From NCBI RefSeq assembly GCF_003584645.1, contig NZ_AP017928.1:4602833-4666832 (forward strand): a stretch of 64,000 bases of DNA. The letters run 5' to 3'. Origin of the DNA: Methylocaldum marinum. Lineage in GTDB: Bacteria; Pseudomonadota; Gammaproteobacteria; Methylococcales; Methylococcaceae. Each line of letters begins with the position of its first letter. Positions within the stretch are counted from its first letter, which is position 1. Made by a program: the position numbers and the translations under genes. Below are positions 41,201-48,921 of the stretch, in pieces. The notes under the pieces were generated by a model. The model made no database searches and was not told the origin of the DNA. It saw only the letters and a list, made by a program, of their open reading frames with translations.

Positions 41201-43831
41201 TCCGCCCGCGGCGACGCTACTTCCGCCGGGCAGTCGGGCGTCGCCGCGATGTTCGGCGAGCGCTCCGGAAAGTTCGGCGACGTCGGAACCGGGCAGCAGC
41301 AGACCAAGACGGAGAACGAACTCAAGCGCGAAGTGGCGGCCCGGGAAATCGATGCCGTCTTTACGTCGACCCAGTCCAAGGTGAAAACGCGGCTGGAACA
41401 GCTCGACAAGGACGTGGCAAACACTTTCGGGCGCGAGGCCGACGCCGCCGTCAGCAAGTTCACCGCGTTCATCGACACCAATGCCGAGGCCCATAAAAAG
41501 GCCTGGTACGAAACGGCGCTGGAGTGGCTGAACGAGGCGCTGTTCGACGAACCGCCCCCGGAAGTTCAGGATTTCTACGCAGAGGGACGCGCGACTTTCG
41601 TCGCGGATCTCCGCGTCGCGATCGGCAACGTCGCCGACCTGGTGGATACCGGCCTGAAGGACGCGCGCAAGCTGGTCGAAACGGGCAAGACCGAGGTCCA
41701 GCAGAAGCTCGACGCGCTCGGCAGCGATCTCGAGGATTTCAAGCAGCAGAAATCCGAGGAGATGAACGACAAGTTCCGGAGCCTGGAATCCGAGATCAGG
41801 AAGAAGGAAGGCGAGATCGTTCAGAGCCTCGCCAAGCGCTACGTCCAGGCCTTAGAGGAAGCCAAGGCGGCCGAGGATGCGATCCGCGAGAAATACAAGA
41901 ACTTCCTGGAGCATGCCGAGGATGCCTATCACACGCTCAAGGATGCGGTCGTCGGCTGGATCGAAAAACTCGCCGCCATCGTCGGGGATGCGGCCCATCG
42001 CATCATCAAGGACCCCGGACAGTTTCTGAGCAATCTCGGCCAGGGCATCATCCAGGGCCTGACGATGTTCATGAGCGAGATCGGCGAGAACATCAAGAGC
42101 GCCGTCGTCCAGTGGCTCACCGGCAACCTGGGCGGCGCCGGGATCGCCCTGCCGAGCAGCTTCGACGCCAAGGGCATCATCGGCTTCCTGCTCGAACTGG
42201 TCGGGCTGGGCGTGGCGAACATCAAGAACATCGCCCGCAAAGTGCTCGGCGCCCCGGTCGTCGCCCTGATCGAAAAGGGTGAAGCGGGTGCCGAGAAGAT
42301 CAAGGAGATTTTCGGCATCCTGGCTTCCGAAGGACCGGCCGGCCTGTTCCGCTATTTGCAATCCGAATTCGAACAGATGAAGGAGCAGGTGCTCGGCGAA
42401 GCCGGCAAGGCGATCGCGGAAGGACTCGTGATCGCCGGCATCAAAAAGGTGCTGGGCATTATCTCCGGCCTGGTGAGCGGGGGCGTCGGCACGGTCGTCA
42501 CGATCGTGGCGACCATCATCGACGTGGTTCTCTGGTTCCGCGACAACGCCGCCCAACTCGCCGAATTGGTCAGCACGATCGCGGGTACGGCCATGGCCAT
42601 CCTGCAGGGTCAGGTCGGTGTGGTCGCCAATGCCATCAACAACTTGCTGAAGCGCCTGCTGCCGGTGGTATTGGGCTTCGTCGGGGCGTTGATCGGAATC
42701 GGCGGCGTGGTGGGCAAGATCCAGAAGATCTTCAAGGCGATCCGCAAGCCCGCCACCAAAGCGATTACCGCGCTGTTCCAGAAGCTGAAGAAGACGATCA
42801 AAAAGCTATTGGGTAAGGTCAAAAAGGGTAAGGGGAAAAAAGCGGATAAGGGAAAAGATCGAAGCCTCTCACCGAAGAAAGCAAAACGCTTGATTATCAG
42901 TGCTCTCAAGAGACCCGCCGCGGCAGACGATCCCACTAAAGCCATAGAGGAGACGAACAAATTAGCGCAGGCATTAAAAGCGAAGTACCAGCCGAAGCTT
43001 AAGAAGAACACGATCAAGATCACGATTCTCGACCAGACGCCCGAGGGGGTCGAGCGAGACGAGGATATCGACATAGACGTGGCGCTGAGTCCTGGCACGA
43101 AGGTCGCGCGCAAAGTTTCCGTATCGCTTGAGAAGAAGTTCAGCAAACAGATCACCGCCTGCCACTCGGCGGCCAGGGACGATGTGCGGGCATCGGTCGT
43201 GACCCTCGGGGAAACCAATCCAGGCATTAGGAAGTGGGAAAGGGCCAAGGGCGAAATCGCAAACATCCCGCCAGCCGGCGTCTTCATCCAGAAGCCGGTG
43301 CTGGCCAGCCACGCTTTCGGTCAGGCGATGGAGCCCTTAGTGGTCGGGGGAGTGCAGCGCGTCGATCCACACGCCACACCGGGACAAATCACGAGGGTAA
43401 AGGGTCAAATAGATGCCGGTGCCGGCGATTATGCGAAGCCGAATCAATTGATCAAAGCAGCCATTTTTAACGCTCGGGCGTCCGGATCACGTATTGCGTC
43501 CGCAGTCGAAGCCGCGTACCGGGAGGAAACCCGCGGCAGAGAACTCGAACGGCCCGCGTTGCGCGAGGCCACGAAAGCCGCCATCATAGCCGCGGCACCG
43601 ACAACGCGAAATGGATTCATTGATCCCAATCCTCCGCGCCTGATCATTCCGAAGGCCGGCCCGTATCACTTCGGTCACAAGAAGGGGCATGAGCATCGTC
43701 GATTGGTGAAGCAGGCTCAGGCTAAAGGGATGACCCAGGGGCAATTCAACGACTGGGTCAACGCGCATCCGCAGTGGTTCCAGATCGAAGACCCAGCCAG
43801 GAATATCAGCCATGAGTTCGAGCAGAAATGA
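38270..43831 (+). CDS. Giant eCIS effector: two DUF4157 domains, helical core, C-terminal GH-E HNH nuclease
   Basis: A 1853-residue protein with no signal peptide, consistent with loading as injection-system cargo. Order: basic Ala-rich start; acidic Glu/Gln region (about 93-250) with roughly nine copies of an L/M-Q-R motif; DUF4157 domain 1 (about 277-352) with H343-E-L-T-H347; Ala/Glu linker; DUF4157 domain 2 (about 637-712) with H703-E-I-S-H707; long coiled-coil region; hydrophobic/amphipathic helices (about 1250-1500); a Lys-rich linker (about 1503-1541); and a toxin tip ending in a GH-E nuclease (1799-1853; FGHKKGHEHRRLV, GQFNDWVNAHP, ISHEFE). DUF4157 is the recurring eCIS cargo domain. 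Codons change to AT-rich from about 42820. Immunity candidates follow directly. Confidence 0.88.
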   Translation: MPALAGPKAKAAAKNAANTGPGSKARGKRARRPDSPESVAIGALQPKLRVNDPDDAYEREADRIANRVMSMPEPNPRPGERSRPDREEGERKSPLQRQETDEEEQAQTFALQWRQDEEPEENRAQTSALQRREAPDQDPEESAQTASLQRERGDEEAEEPEASMQRQEMKEEEEQEQPTAAMQRPETGEETEEQEAQTLSRQRQEEKEEEPVQTSSLQRQEEGRDEDEQARASALQRRTAEEEDEPVQQRARHPRRPRITPRFETDFRLLRRGRGQPLPDPLRAFLEPRFGRSFGDVRVHAGPDAAELARNANARAFTVGKHIVFGAGEYRPGVEQGQRLIAHELTHVLQQRGGLHSVQREVLHEDGAGAAPKRSPEAAREELRELFEIGGSVVSPAVLRIVDELLRIALQGESGRVLTELLDETEAASVTRIVEAGGYTLEFHLNPRGGAAAARWSLTRRDTEQTLFAHSRELPMAGEEAPGPANEERLIVATALPPAFEAANAAIVEPAAAPVEAAPAPDEAVAAPASAGPRAQQPPTAIESDALALADAAPAVESEPASAAGLGEQAGTDDPALARPAIDEDPDAEQVPQEPSAEEVAEEVKVQRKAVAAGAPPQPGAALSAELAAVTGAGGRAVPDSLRRFMEPRFGADLTGIRLHDDARALRLARSLGAKAFTRGEHIVFGAGQYRPESGAGRHLIAHEISHVLQQRGEARGRGGDLVQRLADDCPPADPVPEVEVAPSPASPAEDPAFQKAENRVENRAENQSQHGPGEEKSEGANAAAEVKEGEKQSHAQKDQVGKMDAEAANPPAFDKTAFIEKVLAEVEKIAPATLDDVFKFRQRNKAAEVKNAVTGEVDAAQDNSQGPLEDAAAEEPAPGESPRTPTALEVEPPGAQPGSVRADRAMPPPKTASEFDLRPDTVRTENILKEACITREFMDKHDDPELKAAAAAQDSLSEASEQLPAEYRDREASVLESARGDATSAGQSGVAAMFGERSGKFGDVGTGQQQTKTENELKREVAAREIDAVFTSTQSKVKTRLEQLDKDVANTFGREADAAVSKFTAFIDTNAEAHKKAWYETALEWLNEALFDEPPPEVQDFYAEGRATFVADLRVAIGNVADLVDTGLKDARKLVETGKTEVQQKLDALGSDLEDFKQQKSEEMNDKFRSLESEIRKKEGEIVQSLAKRYVQALEEAKAAEDAIREKYKNFLEHAEDAYHTLKDAVVGWIEKLAAIVGDAAHRIIKDPGQFLSNLGQGIIQGLTMFMSEIGENIKSAVVQWLTGNLGGAGIALPSSFDAKGIIGFLLELVGLGVANIKNIARKVLGAPVVALIEKGEAGAEKIKEIFGILASEGPAGLFRYLQSEFEQMKEQVLGEAGKAIAEGLVIAGIKKVLGIISGLVSGGVGTVVTIVATIIDVVLWFRDNAAQLAELVSTIAGTAMAILQGQVGVVANAINNLLKRLLPVVLGFVGALIGIGGVVGKIQKIFKAIRKPATKAITALFQKLKKTIKKLLGKVKKGKGKKADKGKDRSLSPKKAKRLIISALKRPAAADDPTKAIEETNKLAQALKAKYQPKLKKNTIKITILDQTPEGVERDEDIDIDVALSPGTKVARKVSVSLEKKFSKQITACHSAARDDVRASVVTLGETNPGIRKWERAKGEIANIPPAGVFIQKPVLASHAFGQAMEPLVVGGVQRVDPHATPGQITRVKGQIDAGAGDYAKPNQLIKAAIFNARASGSRIASAVEAAYREETRGRELERPALREATKAAIIAAAPTTRNGFIDPNPPRLIIPKAGPYHFGHKKGHEHRRLVKQAQAKGMTQGQFNDWVNAHPQWFQIEDPARNISHEFEQK

Positions 43832-44346
43832 ACCTTAAAAGCATTCTTAAGGCGATTTACCGCGAGGACACGGCCAAGCTGGCTGCGGGCTTATCCCCTG
43901 GCAATGTCAATTTACGCGACGACGACGGTCGTACTCCGCTCATGCATGCGGTGCTGGCTGAGCACCCAAGACCGGAAACCATGAAGCTTCTCGTCGCGCG
44001 GGGAGCCGACGTCAACGCAGCCGACCACAGCGGGTGGACCGCGCTGCATTTCGCGGGCCAGGACCAGAAGGCGGAGGCAGTGCGTACTCTCTTGGAGGCG
44101 GGGGCCGCAGCCGATCCGCGTGATGAAGACGGAACCACGCCACTGTGGCGAACACTCATGTCCGGTGCATCGGCGGAAGTCTTACGACTTCTCCTGGAAG
44201 CTGGTGCCGACCCTAGCGCTGAGGATAAGTGGGGATCGTCGTCACCGCTTAGTTTGGCGGAGGAAATGGGGGATGAGAGGACAATATCGCTGCTGCGCAA
44301 ATTTAGCGGGAAATCTTTCGGCGAGGGCGGCCGGCAAGATGAGTAA
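43828..44346 (+). CDS. Ankyrin-repeat protein, candidate immunity protein
   Basis: A 172-residue cytoplasmic protein of about four ankyrin repeats (DDDGRTPLMHAVLAEH; DHSGWTALHFAGQDQK; DEDGTTPLWRTLMSG; DKWGSSSPLSLAEEMG). It starts inside the stop of the toxin gene (ATGA), and its end overlaps the next gene by 8 bases. Ankyrin proteins are known partners of polymorphic toxins, and the position directly after the nuclease tip argues for neutralising it. Base composition matches the AT-richer toxin tip. A general scaffold role is the alternative. Confidence 0.85.
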   Translation: MNLKSILKAIYREDTAKLAAGLSPGNVNLRDDDGRTPLMHAVLAEHPRPETMKLLVARGADVNAADHSGWTALHFAGQDQKAEAVRTLLEAGAAADPRDEDGTTPLWRTLMSGASAEVLRLLLEAGADPSAEDKWGSSSPLSLAEEMGDERTISLLRKFSGKSFGEGGRQDE

Positions 44347-44731
44347 TCAGGACTGGACACAGGATTACCGGCGACTATGGGAGAAGCTTGTTCCGCAACG
44401 CGGCCAAGCCGATACGGTTCAGGGCGAGCTACTCAGATGCATCGGAAAGATTACGGATGAAGCCTATCGGAACGGGAACGAAAACTGGGACGAAAGCTTC
44501 GAATTGATGACGCGGTTTATAGGCCAAGCGCTGGACGACCCAATTGCCTTTGCCGATCACGAGCGCGTGAAGATTCGTGGAGCAGTGGAGCGTATCCTGA
44601 TGAACCCGGGCTCACCCGACCTCTCCGGGCCAGGCAGCAGTTATTACTATCTGGCCGAGCAGGCTACAAAATGGTGCCACCACCACCCGGAGCCGGTGCC
44701 GCGCAAATTGAACCCCAAATTGCAAAAGTGA
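44339..44731 (+). CDS. Unknown small protein, second immunity candidate
   Basis: A 130-residue helical protein (starts SNQDWTQDYRRLWEKLVPQR) with no family I recognise. The start overlaps the ankyrin stop by 8 bases, suggesting translational coupling. Longer upstream frames run inside the ankyrin gene and are not credible. Acidic/aromatic patches (ENWDESFELMTRFIGQALDD) resemble small nuclease-inhibitor proteins in composition only. Either this or the ankyrin protein, or both, may protect the producer from the GH-E nuclease. Confidence 0.7.
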   Translation: MSNQDWTQDYRRLWEKLVPQRGQADTVQGELLRCIGKITDEAYRNGNENWDESFELMTRFIGQALDDPIAFADHERVKIRGAVERILMNPGSPDLSGPGSSYYYLAEQATKWCHHHPEPVPRKLNPKLQK

Positions 44732-44752
44732 GTGCATGCATGCCGGATTTAC

Positions 44753-45178
44753 CTACTCCGCCCGCACATGCGTGTTGGTCGTGATGAAGCTGCCCGTACC
44801 GGAGTACACCGGGTTCGGATCGAAAACCGTTCCCGTCGGTTGAACGACTTGCGCCGGAACGTTGACCTGGAACCGGGCGCGAAATTTCGTCCCTTTCAGA
44901 ATCGCCGCCCGCCCCCCGGTTTTTCCCTTTTGCGCCTGCTGGTCCGCCCCCAGGCTTTCGATGGTCAGAGTTCCCACACCGGGGATGGGAAACGACGGCG
45001 TAACATAGGCAGCTCCCGCAACCACCACGGACGCCTCGTCGCCCACGGCGCAGACGATCGATCCGTTGATTTTTTCTTTCGACGTGCCGGTGATCACACC
45101 CGGCGGGGCGATCACCGTCGCGGGCGCGAAGGACGTATCAAAGAGGGCTTGATCGCCGGTGATGATGATGAAGTCCAT
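44753..45178 (-). CDS. PAAR-like protein candidate
   Basis: A 141-residue protein from the ATG at 45178; the open frame continues upstream to 45403, and an ATG at 45274 is an alternative start. The central sequence (PPGVITGTSKEKINGSIVCA then VGDEASVVVAG) has the rhythm of PAAR-like proteins: repeated short strands, ING, VGD. A second half with SFPIPGVGTLTIESLGADQQ follows. PAAR-like proteins cap the spike of injection systems, and no other tip gene is in the operon. Its orientation is opposite to the operon and converges with the immunity genes. Family assignment is tentative; an unrelated beta protein is possible. Confidence 0.5.
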   Translation of the reverse strand: MDFIIITGDQALFDTSFAPATVIAPPGVITGTSKEKINGSIVCAVGDEASVVVAGAAYVTPSFPIPGVGTLTIESLGADQQAQKGKTGGRAAILKGTKFRARFQVNVPAQVVQPTGTVFDPNPVYSGTGSFITTNTHVRAE

Positions 45179-45534
45179 ACCGATAGCAGCCTGAACTTGG
45201 GTGATCCAATACTGCCACAAATGACCGCCGAGCGGCAGCCCGTCATCCGAAAAACCTCGAACGATGCGGTTCATGCCGCACGATCCGTGTGCGGCCCCTT
45301 CGTGCGGCGCTTCCGTGCACCCGTTCGCCGGGAGCGAACCGGAACGTGCGACGTCGTAGGATGCGGTGAGGTACCAACCGCATCGTTCGAGGTCTCTAAC
45401 CACGATTTTTCAAAGTAAAAGAAACCGTAACCACAATACGCTCAAGCTCGGGGATAATACGAAAATCGCCATCGTCAAACGGTGGCGTCGCTTACTCGGC
45501 CGCGAGGAGCCGTATTCACATCATCCCGTCTGCC

Positions 45535-47733
45535 ATGTCGTCGCCGTCCTCTTTCCCGGAAACCGAACATCTCAGCGGCACCATAGAGCGCGTGACCTTT
45601 CACAGCGATGCCACGGGCTTTTGCGTGCTGCGGGTCAAGGTTCGGGGCCAGCGCGATCTGGTGACGGTGGTGGGCAGCGCCGCTTCGGTCACCGCGGGCG
45701 AGCAGATCGAGTGTATCGGCGCCTGGGTCAACGACCGCGAGCACGGCTTGCAGTTCAAGGCGCGACAGCTTCGGGTGATTCCGCCGAGTTCCCTGGAAGG
45801 TATCGAAAAGTATCTGGGCTCGGGCATGGTGAAAGGCATCGGTCCCCATTTCGCCCGGAAGCTGGTCAGGGCTTTCGGGGAAGCGGTGTTCGACATCATC
45901 GAGCAGACGCCGGAGCGCCTCTCGGAGGTCGAAGGCATAGGCCCTAAGCGGCGGGCGCGGATCACCGCCGCCTGGGCCGAACAGAAGGTGATCCGGGACA
46001 TCATGGTGTTTCTCCAGTCCCACGGCGTCGGCACCTCGCGAGCGGTCCGGATTTACAAGACCTACGGCGACGAAGCCATTCTCAAGGTGACCGAGAATCC
46101 CTATCGCCTGGCGCTGGATATTCACGGCATCGGCTTCAAGACGGCGGATGTCCTGGCGCAGCGGCTGGGGATTCCGGCCGATTCCCTCATACGGGCGCAA
46201 GCCGGCGTCCGCCACGTGTTGCAGCAGTGGTCGGAGCAGGGGCATTGCGCCGCCTATCGGGACCAGTTGGTCGAGATGGCCGTGCCTTTGCTGGAGATCC
46301 GCGAGGAAACCATCGTCGAGGCGATCGATGGCGAACTCGAAGAAGGCCAGTTGATCGGCGAAGCCGTCGGCGAACGCGAGGCCCTGTATCTCGCCGGCCT
46401 CCATCGCGCCGAGTCGGGCTGCGCGAAGCAACTCCGGCGGCTGCTCGAAGGGCCGCCGCCCTGGGGCGAGATCGACGCGGACAAGGCCATAACCTGGGTC
46501 GAAGGGAAGACCGGGCTGAATCTCTCGGATTCGCAGCGCGAGGCGGTTCGCCTGGTGACGACGAGCAAGGCGGCAATCATCACCGGCGGTCCCGGGGTCG
46601 GCAAGACGACCCTGGTCAACAGCCTGCTCAAGATTCTGAGGGCCAAGAAAGCGCGGGTGTTGTTGTGCGCGCCCACCGGACGCGCCGCCAAGCGGCTCAC
46701 CGAATCCACCGGCCTGGAGGCGAAGACCGTGCACCGGCTGCTCGAATTCGATCCCAAGGCTTTCGCCTTCACCCGCACCGAGCAGCGACCCCTGGACGCC
46801 GATCTGGTGGTGATCGACGAGGCCTCGATGATGGACGTCGTGCTGATGTATCAGCTGCTCAAGGCCATTCCGACGGCCGCGGGACTCCTGATCGTGGGCG
46901 ACGTCGATCAGTTGCCCTCGGTCGGTCCCGGCGCGGTGCTCGCCGATCTCATCGAATCCGGCGCGATTCCGACCGTCCGCCTGACCGAGATTTTCCGCCA
47001 GGCGCAAACCTCCAGGATCATCGTCAACGCCCATCGGATCAACCAGGGGCAGCGGCCGATCAAGACCCCGCCGGGCGAAGCCAGCGATTTTTATGTCATC
47101 GAGGCCGAAACCCCGGAGGCGCTGTTCGATACGCTGATCGAGGTGGTGACGGTAAGGATTCCGAGGAAATTTCAGCTCGACCCGATCGGAGACCTTCAGG
47201 TGCTGACGCCGATGAACCGGGGCGGACTCGGCGTTCGGGCGCTCAACGTGGCGTTGCAGCAGCGCCTGAACGGTGCGAGCGAACCCAGGCTGGCCCGCTT
47301 CGGGAACATCTTTGCGCCGGGCGACAAGGTGATGCAGCGGGTCAACAATTACGACAAGGAGGTGTTCAACGGCGATATCGGGAAGATCGTCGGGATCGAT
47401 ATCGAGGAAGGCCAGGTGATGGTCGACTACGATGGCCGCGACGTGACCTACGATTTCGGGGAACTCGACGAAGTGTCGCTGGCGTACGCGGCGAGCATAC
47501 ACAAGGCGCAGGGCTCCGAATATCCGGCCGTGGTGATTCCCCTGGCGCTGCAGCATTACACCCTGCTCGAGCGGAATCTGGTCTACACTGGAGTGACCCG
47601 CGGCAAGCGGCTGGTCGTCCTCATTGCGCAGCCGAAAGCGTTGGCGATGGCGGTTCGGCGACGGACCTCCTCGCGGCGGCTCACGAATTTGGCGGCCCGA
47701 CTTCGAGACCAACAGACGTTTCAGTCCCTTTGA
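45535..47733 (+). CDS. recD2: RecD2-type ATP-dependent DNA helicase
   Basis: A 732-residue SF1B 5'-3' DNA helicase of the RecD-like family. The N-terminal region holds an OB-like part (SGTIERVTFHSDATGFCVLR) and helix-hairpin-helix repeats (about 85-190; GIEKYLGSGMVKGIGPHFAR, VEGIGPKRRARI). The motor has Walker A GGPGVGKTT (351-359), motif II VVIDEASMMD, GDVDQLPSVGPG, and the C-terminal VSLAYAASIHKAQGSEYPAV and VYTGVTRGK. The length fits RecD2 rather than the RecBCD subunit, and no recB/recC is nearby. It probably acts in repair or fork maintenance. Confidence 0.92.
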   Translation: MSSPSSFPETEHLSGTIERVTFHSDATGFCVLRVKVRGQRDLVTVVGSAASVTAGEQIECIGAWVNDREHGLQFKARQLRVIPPSSLEGIEKYLGSGMVKGIGPHFARKLVRAFGEAVFDIIEQTPERLSEVEGIGPKRRARITAAWAEQKVIRDIMVFLQSHGVGTSRAVRIYKTYGDEAILKVTENPYRLALDIHGIGFKTADVLAQRLGIPADSLIRAQAGVRHVLQQWSEQGHCAAYRDQLVEMAVPLLEIREETIVEAIDGELEEGQLIGEAVGEREALYLAGLHRAESGCAKQLRRLLEGPPPWGEIDADKAITWVEGKTGLNLSDSQREAVRLVTTSKAAIITGGPGVGKTTLVNSLLKILRAKKARVLLCAPTGRAAKRLTESTGLEAKTVHRLLEFDPKAFAFTRTEQRPLDADLVVIDEASMMDVVLMYQLLKAIPTAAGLLIVGDVDQLPSVGPGAVLADLIESGAIPTVRLTEIFRQAQTSRIIVNAHRINQGQRPIKTPPGEASDFYVIEAETPEALFDTLIEVVTVRIPRKFQLDPIGDLQVLTPMNRGGLGVRALNVALQQRLNGASEPRLARFGNIFAPGDKVMQRVNNYDKEVFNGDIGKIVGIDIEEGQVMVDYDGRDVTYDFGELDEVSLAYAASIHKAQGSEYPAVVIPLALQHYTLLERNLVYTGVTRGKRLVVLIAQPKALAMAVRRRTSSRRLTNLAARLRDQQTFQSL

Positions 47734-47805
47734 ACGAACGCGTGGAGCGACCGCAGTGATAGATACCGTCCTGGAAATCAAGAGACAAACCGCGGGCCGA
47801 GCGGC

Positions 47806-48110
47806 GTAATGTCGCGAATCCCTTGCCGACGCAGACGCTCGGCCGGGACGTGACGTCGGGAAAGGATTCCCGACCTACAAGGTGGCGTAGTGTAGGCCGG
47901 CAATCCCTTGCCGACGCGGACGCTCGGTCGGGGCACGGCGTCGGGAAAGGATTCCCGACCTACAAGGTGGCGTAGTGTAGCGGACGCTCGGCCGGGACGT
48001 GACGTCGGGAAAGGATTCCCGACCTACAAGGCAGCTCGGCGTAGGTCGGCAATCCTTTGCCGACGCGGACGCTCGGTCGGGGCATGACGCCTGGAAAAGA
48101 CTCCCGACCG
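47806..48110. repeat. Tandem array of four GTAGGTCGGCAATCC hairpin repeats
   Basis: Copies lie at about 47806-47878, 47892-47963, 47977-48027 (left arm missing) and 48041-48110 (right arm decayed). Each unit pairs a GTCGGCAATCCCTTGCCGAC-like arm with a CGTCGGGAAAGGATTCCCGA-like arm around a CGGACGCTCGGTCGG loop, with AAGGTGGCGTAG spacers between the first ones. The array follows the recD2 stop and occupies the gap before the STY0301-type gene. Spacers are short and near-identical, so this is not a CRISPR. Confidence 0.8.
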
Positions 48111-48211
48111 CTAAAGCTCACTGGCGGCAATGGAGCGCAGCGGAATTGCCGTCCGGTGCAGCGCTTTGTTGGGCGATGTGCATTCGTATGTATCCGGAGG
48201 AGAGCACCTCC

Positions 48212-48658
48212 TCAGCGACAACGTACTTCTTGTTCAGACAAATCTTTCGGACGCTTCACCTCACAAGATTCCATTTCCGCAGGGATGCTTTTAGTCAGAG
48301 TTGCCGGAGTATTTCCGTACCTACAGACCAGCCAAATTGTCGGATTCACACGGTCGGAAAATTCATATCTCTCGATAACCACGCTCCCACCGTCGACCTC
48401 TACCTCACGCGTTAGCGCTGGCCGGAGAAATGCGCCATTTTCAGGCGGCCCGTCACTAAAGGTTACTGAAACCAAGTAGTGCGCAACTCTCGGACCTTCT
48501 TGAGCGCCTGACACATCCCATCCAGTTGGCGGAGCCGGAATGCTCCAAGATACCGAAACCTCAGGAGGACAACGATAGACATCCTCCGCGTGTGTGCTAC
48601 AAGCGTGAGTGAGAATCATAATGACAAAACAAAAATACGCGAGCGTTTCACTATTCAT
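48212..48658 (-). CDS. STY0301-family periplasmic protein, candidate amidase immunity protein
   Basis: A 148-residue exported protein: signal peptide (ETLAYFCFVIMILTHACSTHA, cleavage probably before EDVYRCPP). The mature domain begins with the RCPPEVSVSW motif and has two further Cys-containing strands (TIWLVCRYGNTPATLTKSIP; MESCEVKR), as in STY0301-family proteins. It overlaps the end of the interrupted BPSL0067-type amidase gene by 8 bases, so the two formed an operon. An exported partner of a cell-wall amidase is best explained as an immunity protein. Codon use is AT-richer than the chromosome around it. Confidence 0.75.
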   Translation of the reverse strand: MNSETLAYFCFVIMILTHACSTHAEDVYRCPPEVSVSWSIPAPPTGWDVSGAQEGPRVAHYLVSVTFSDGPPENGAFLRPALTREVEVDGGSVVIERYEFSDRVNPTIWLVCRYGNTPATLTKSIPAEMESCEVKRPKDLSEQEVRCR

Positions 48659-48921
48659 GGATAATCACCGAGAGAGCATCTCCGTTGTTGCTTGGATCTT
48701 TGTACGTGCCGTCACTGTTTTTCCCTTTAAAGAGCATTTTACGTTTTGAGATCGAAGGCTTTGTACTCCACTGGTCCATTACCCATACCCCAGAACCGTC
48801 TTGGGAGATATATAGTGCAGCGTGGTTTCCATGAGATTCATTGGGGTATTTACCATCAACGAAGGTTGCGACTGCAGTACCCTTCTCAATAGAGTTGTTT
48901 CAGATGCTAAACAATTGTAAA

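Noticed and set aside
9589..44731. Prophage or type VI secretion system
   Set aside because: No capsid, portal, terminase, integrase or lysis genes, and no TssJ/L/M, ClpV or VipA/B. The cap, AAA+ and DUF4157 genes point to an eCIS.
45475..47781. Minus-strand open frame (768 codons) opposite recD2
   Set aside because: Antisense to a helicase with all motifs intact; no domain of its own.
47806..48110. CRISPR-like appearance of the tandem repeats
   Set aside because: Units are palindromic, spacers are short and nearly identical, and no cas gene is present.
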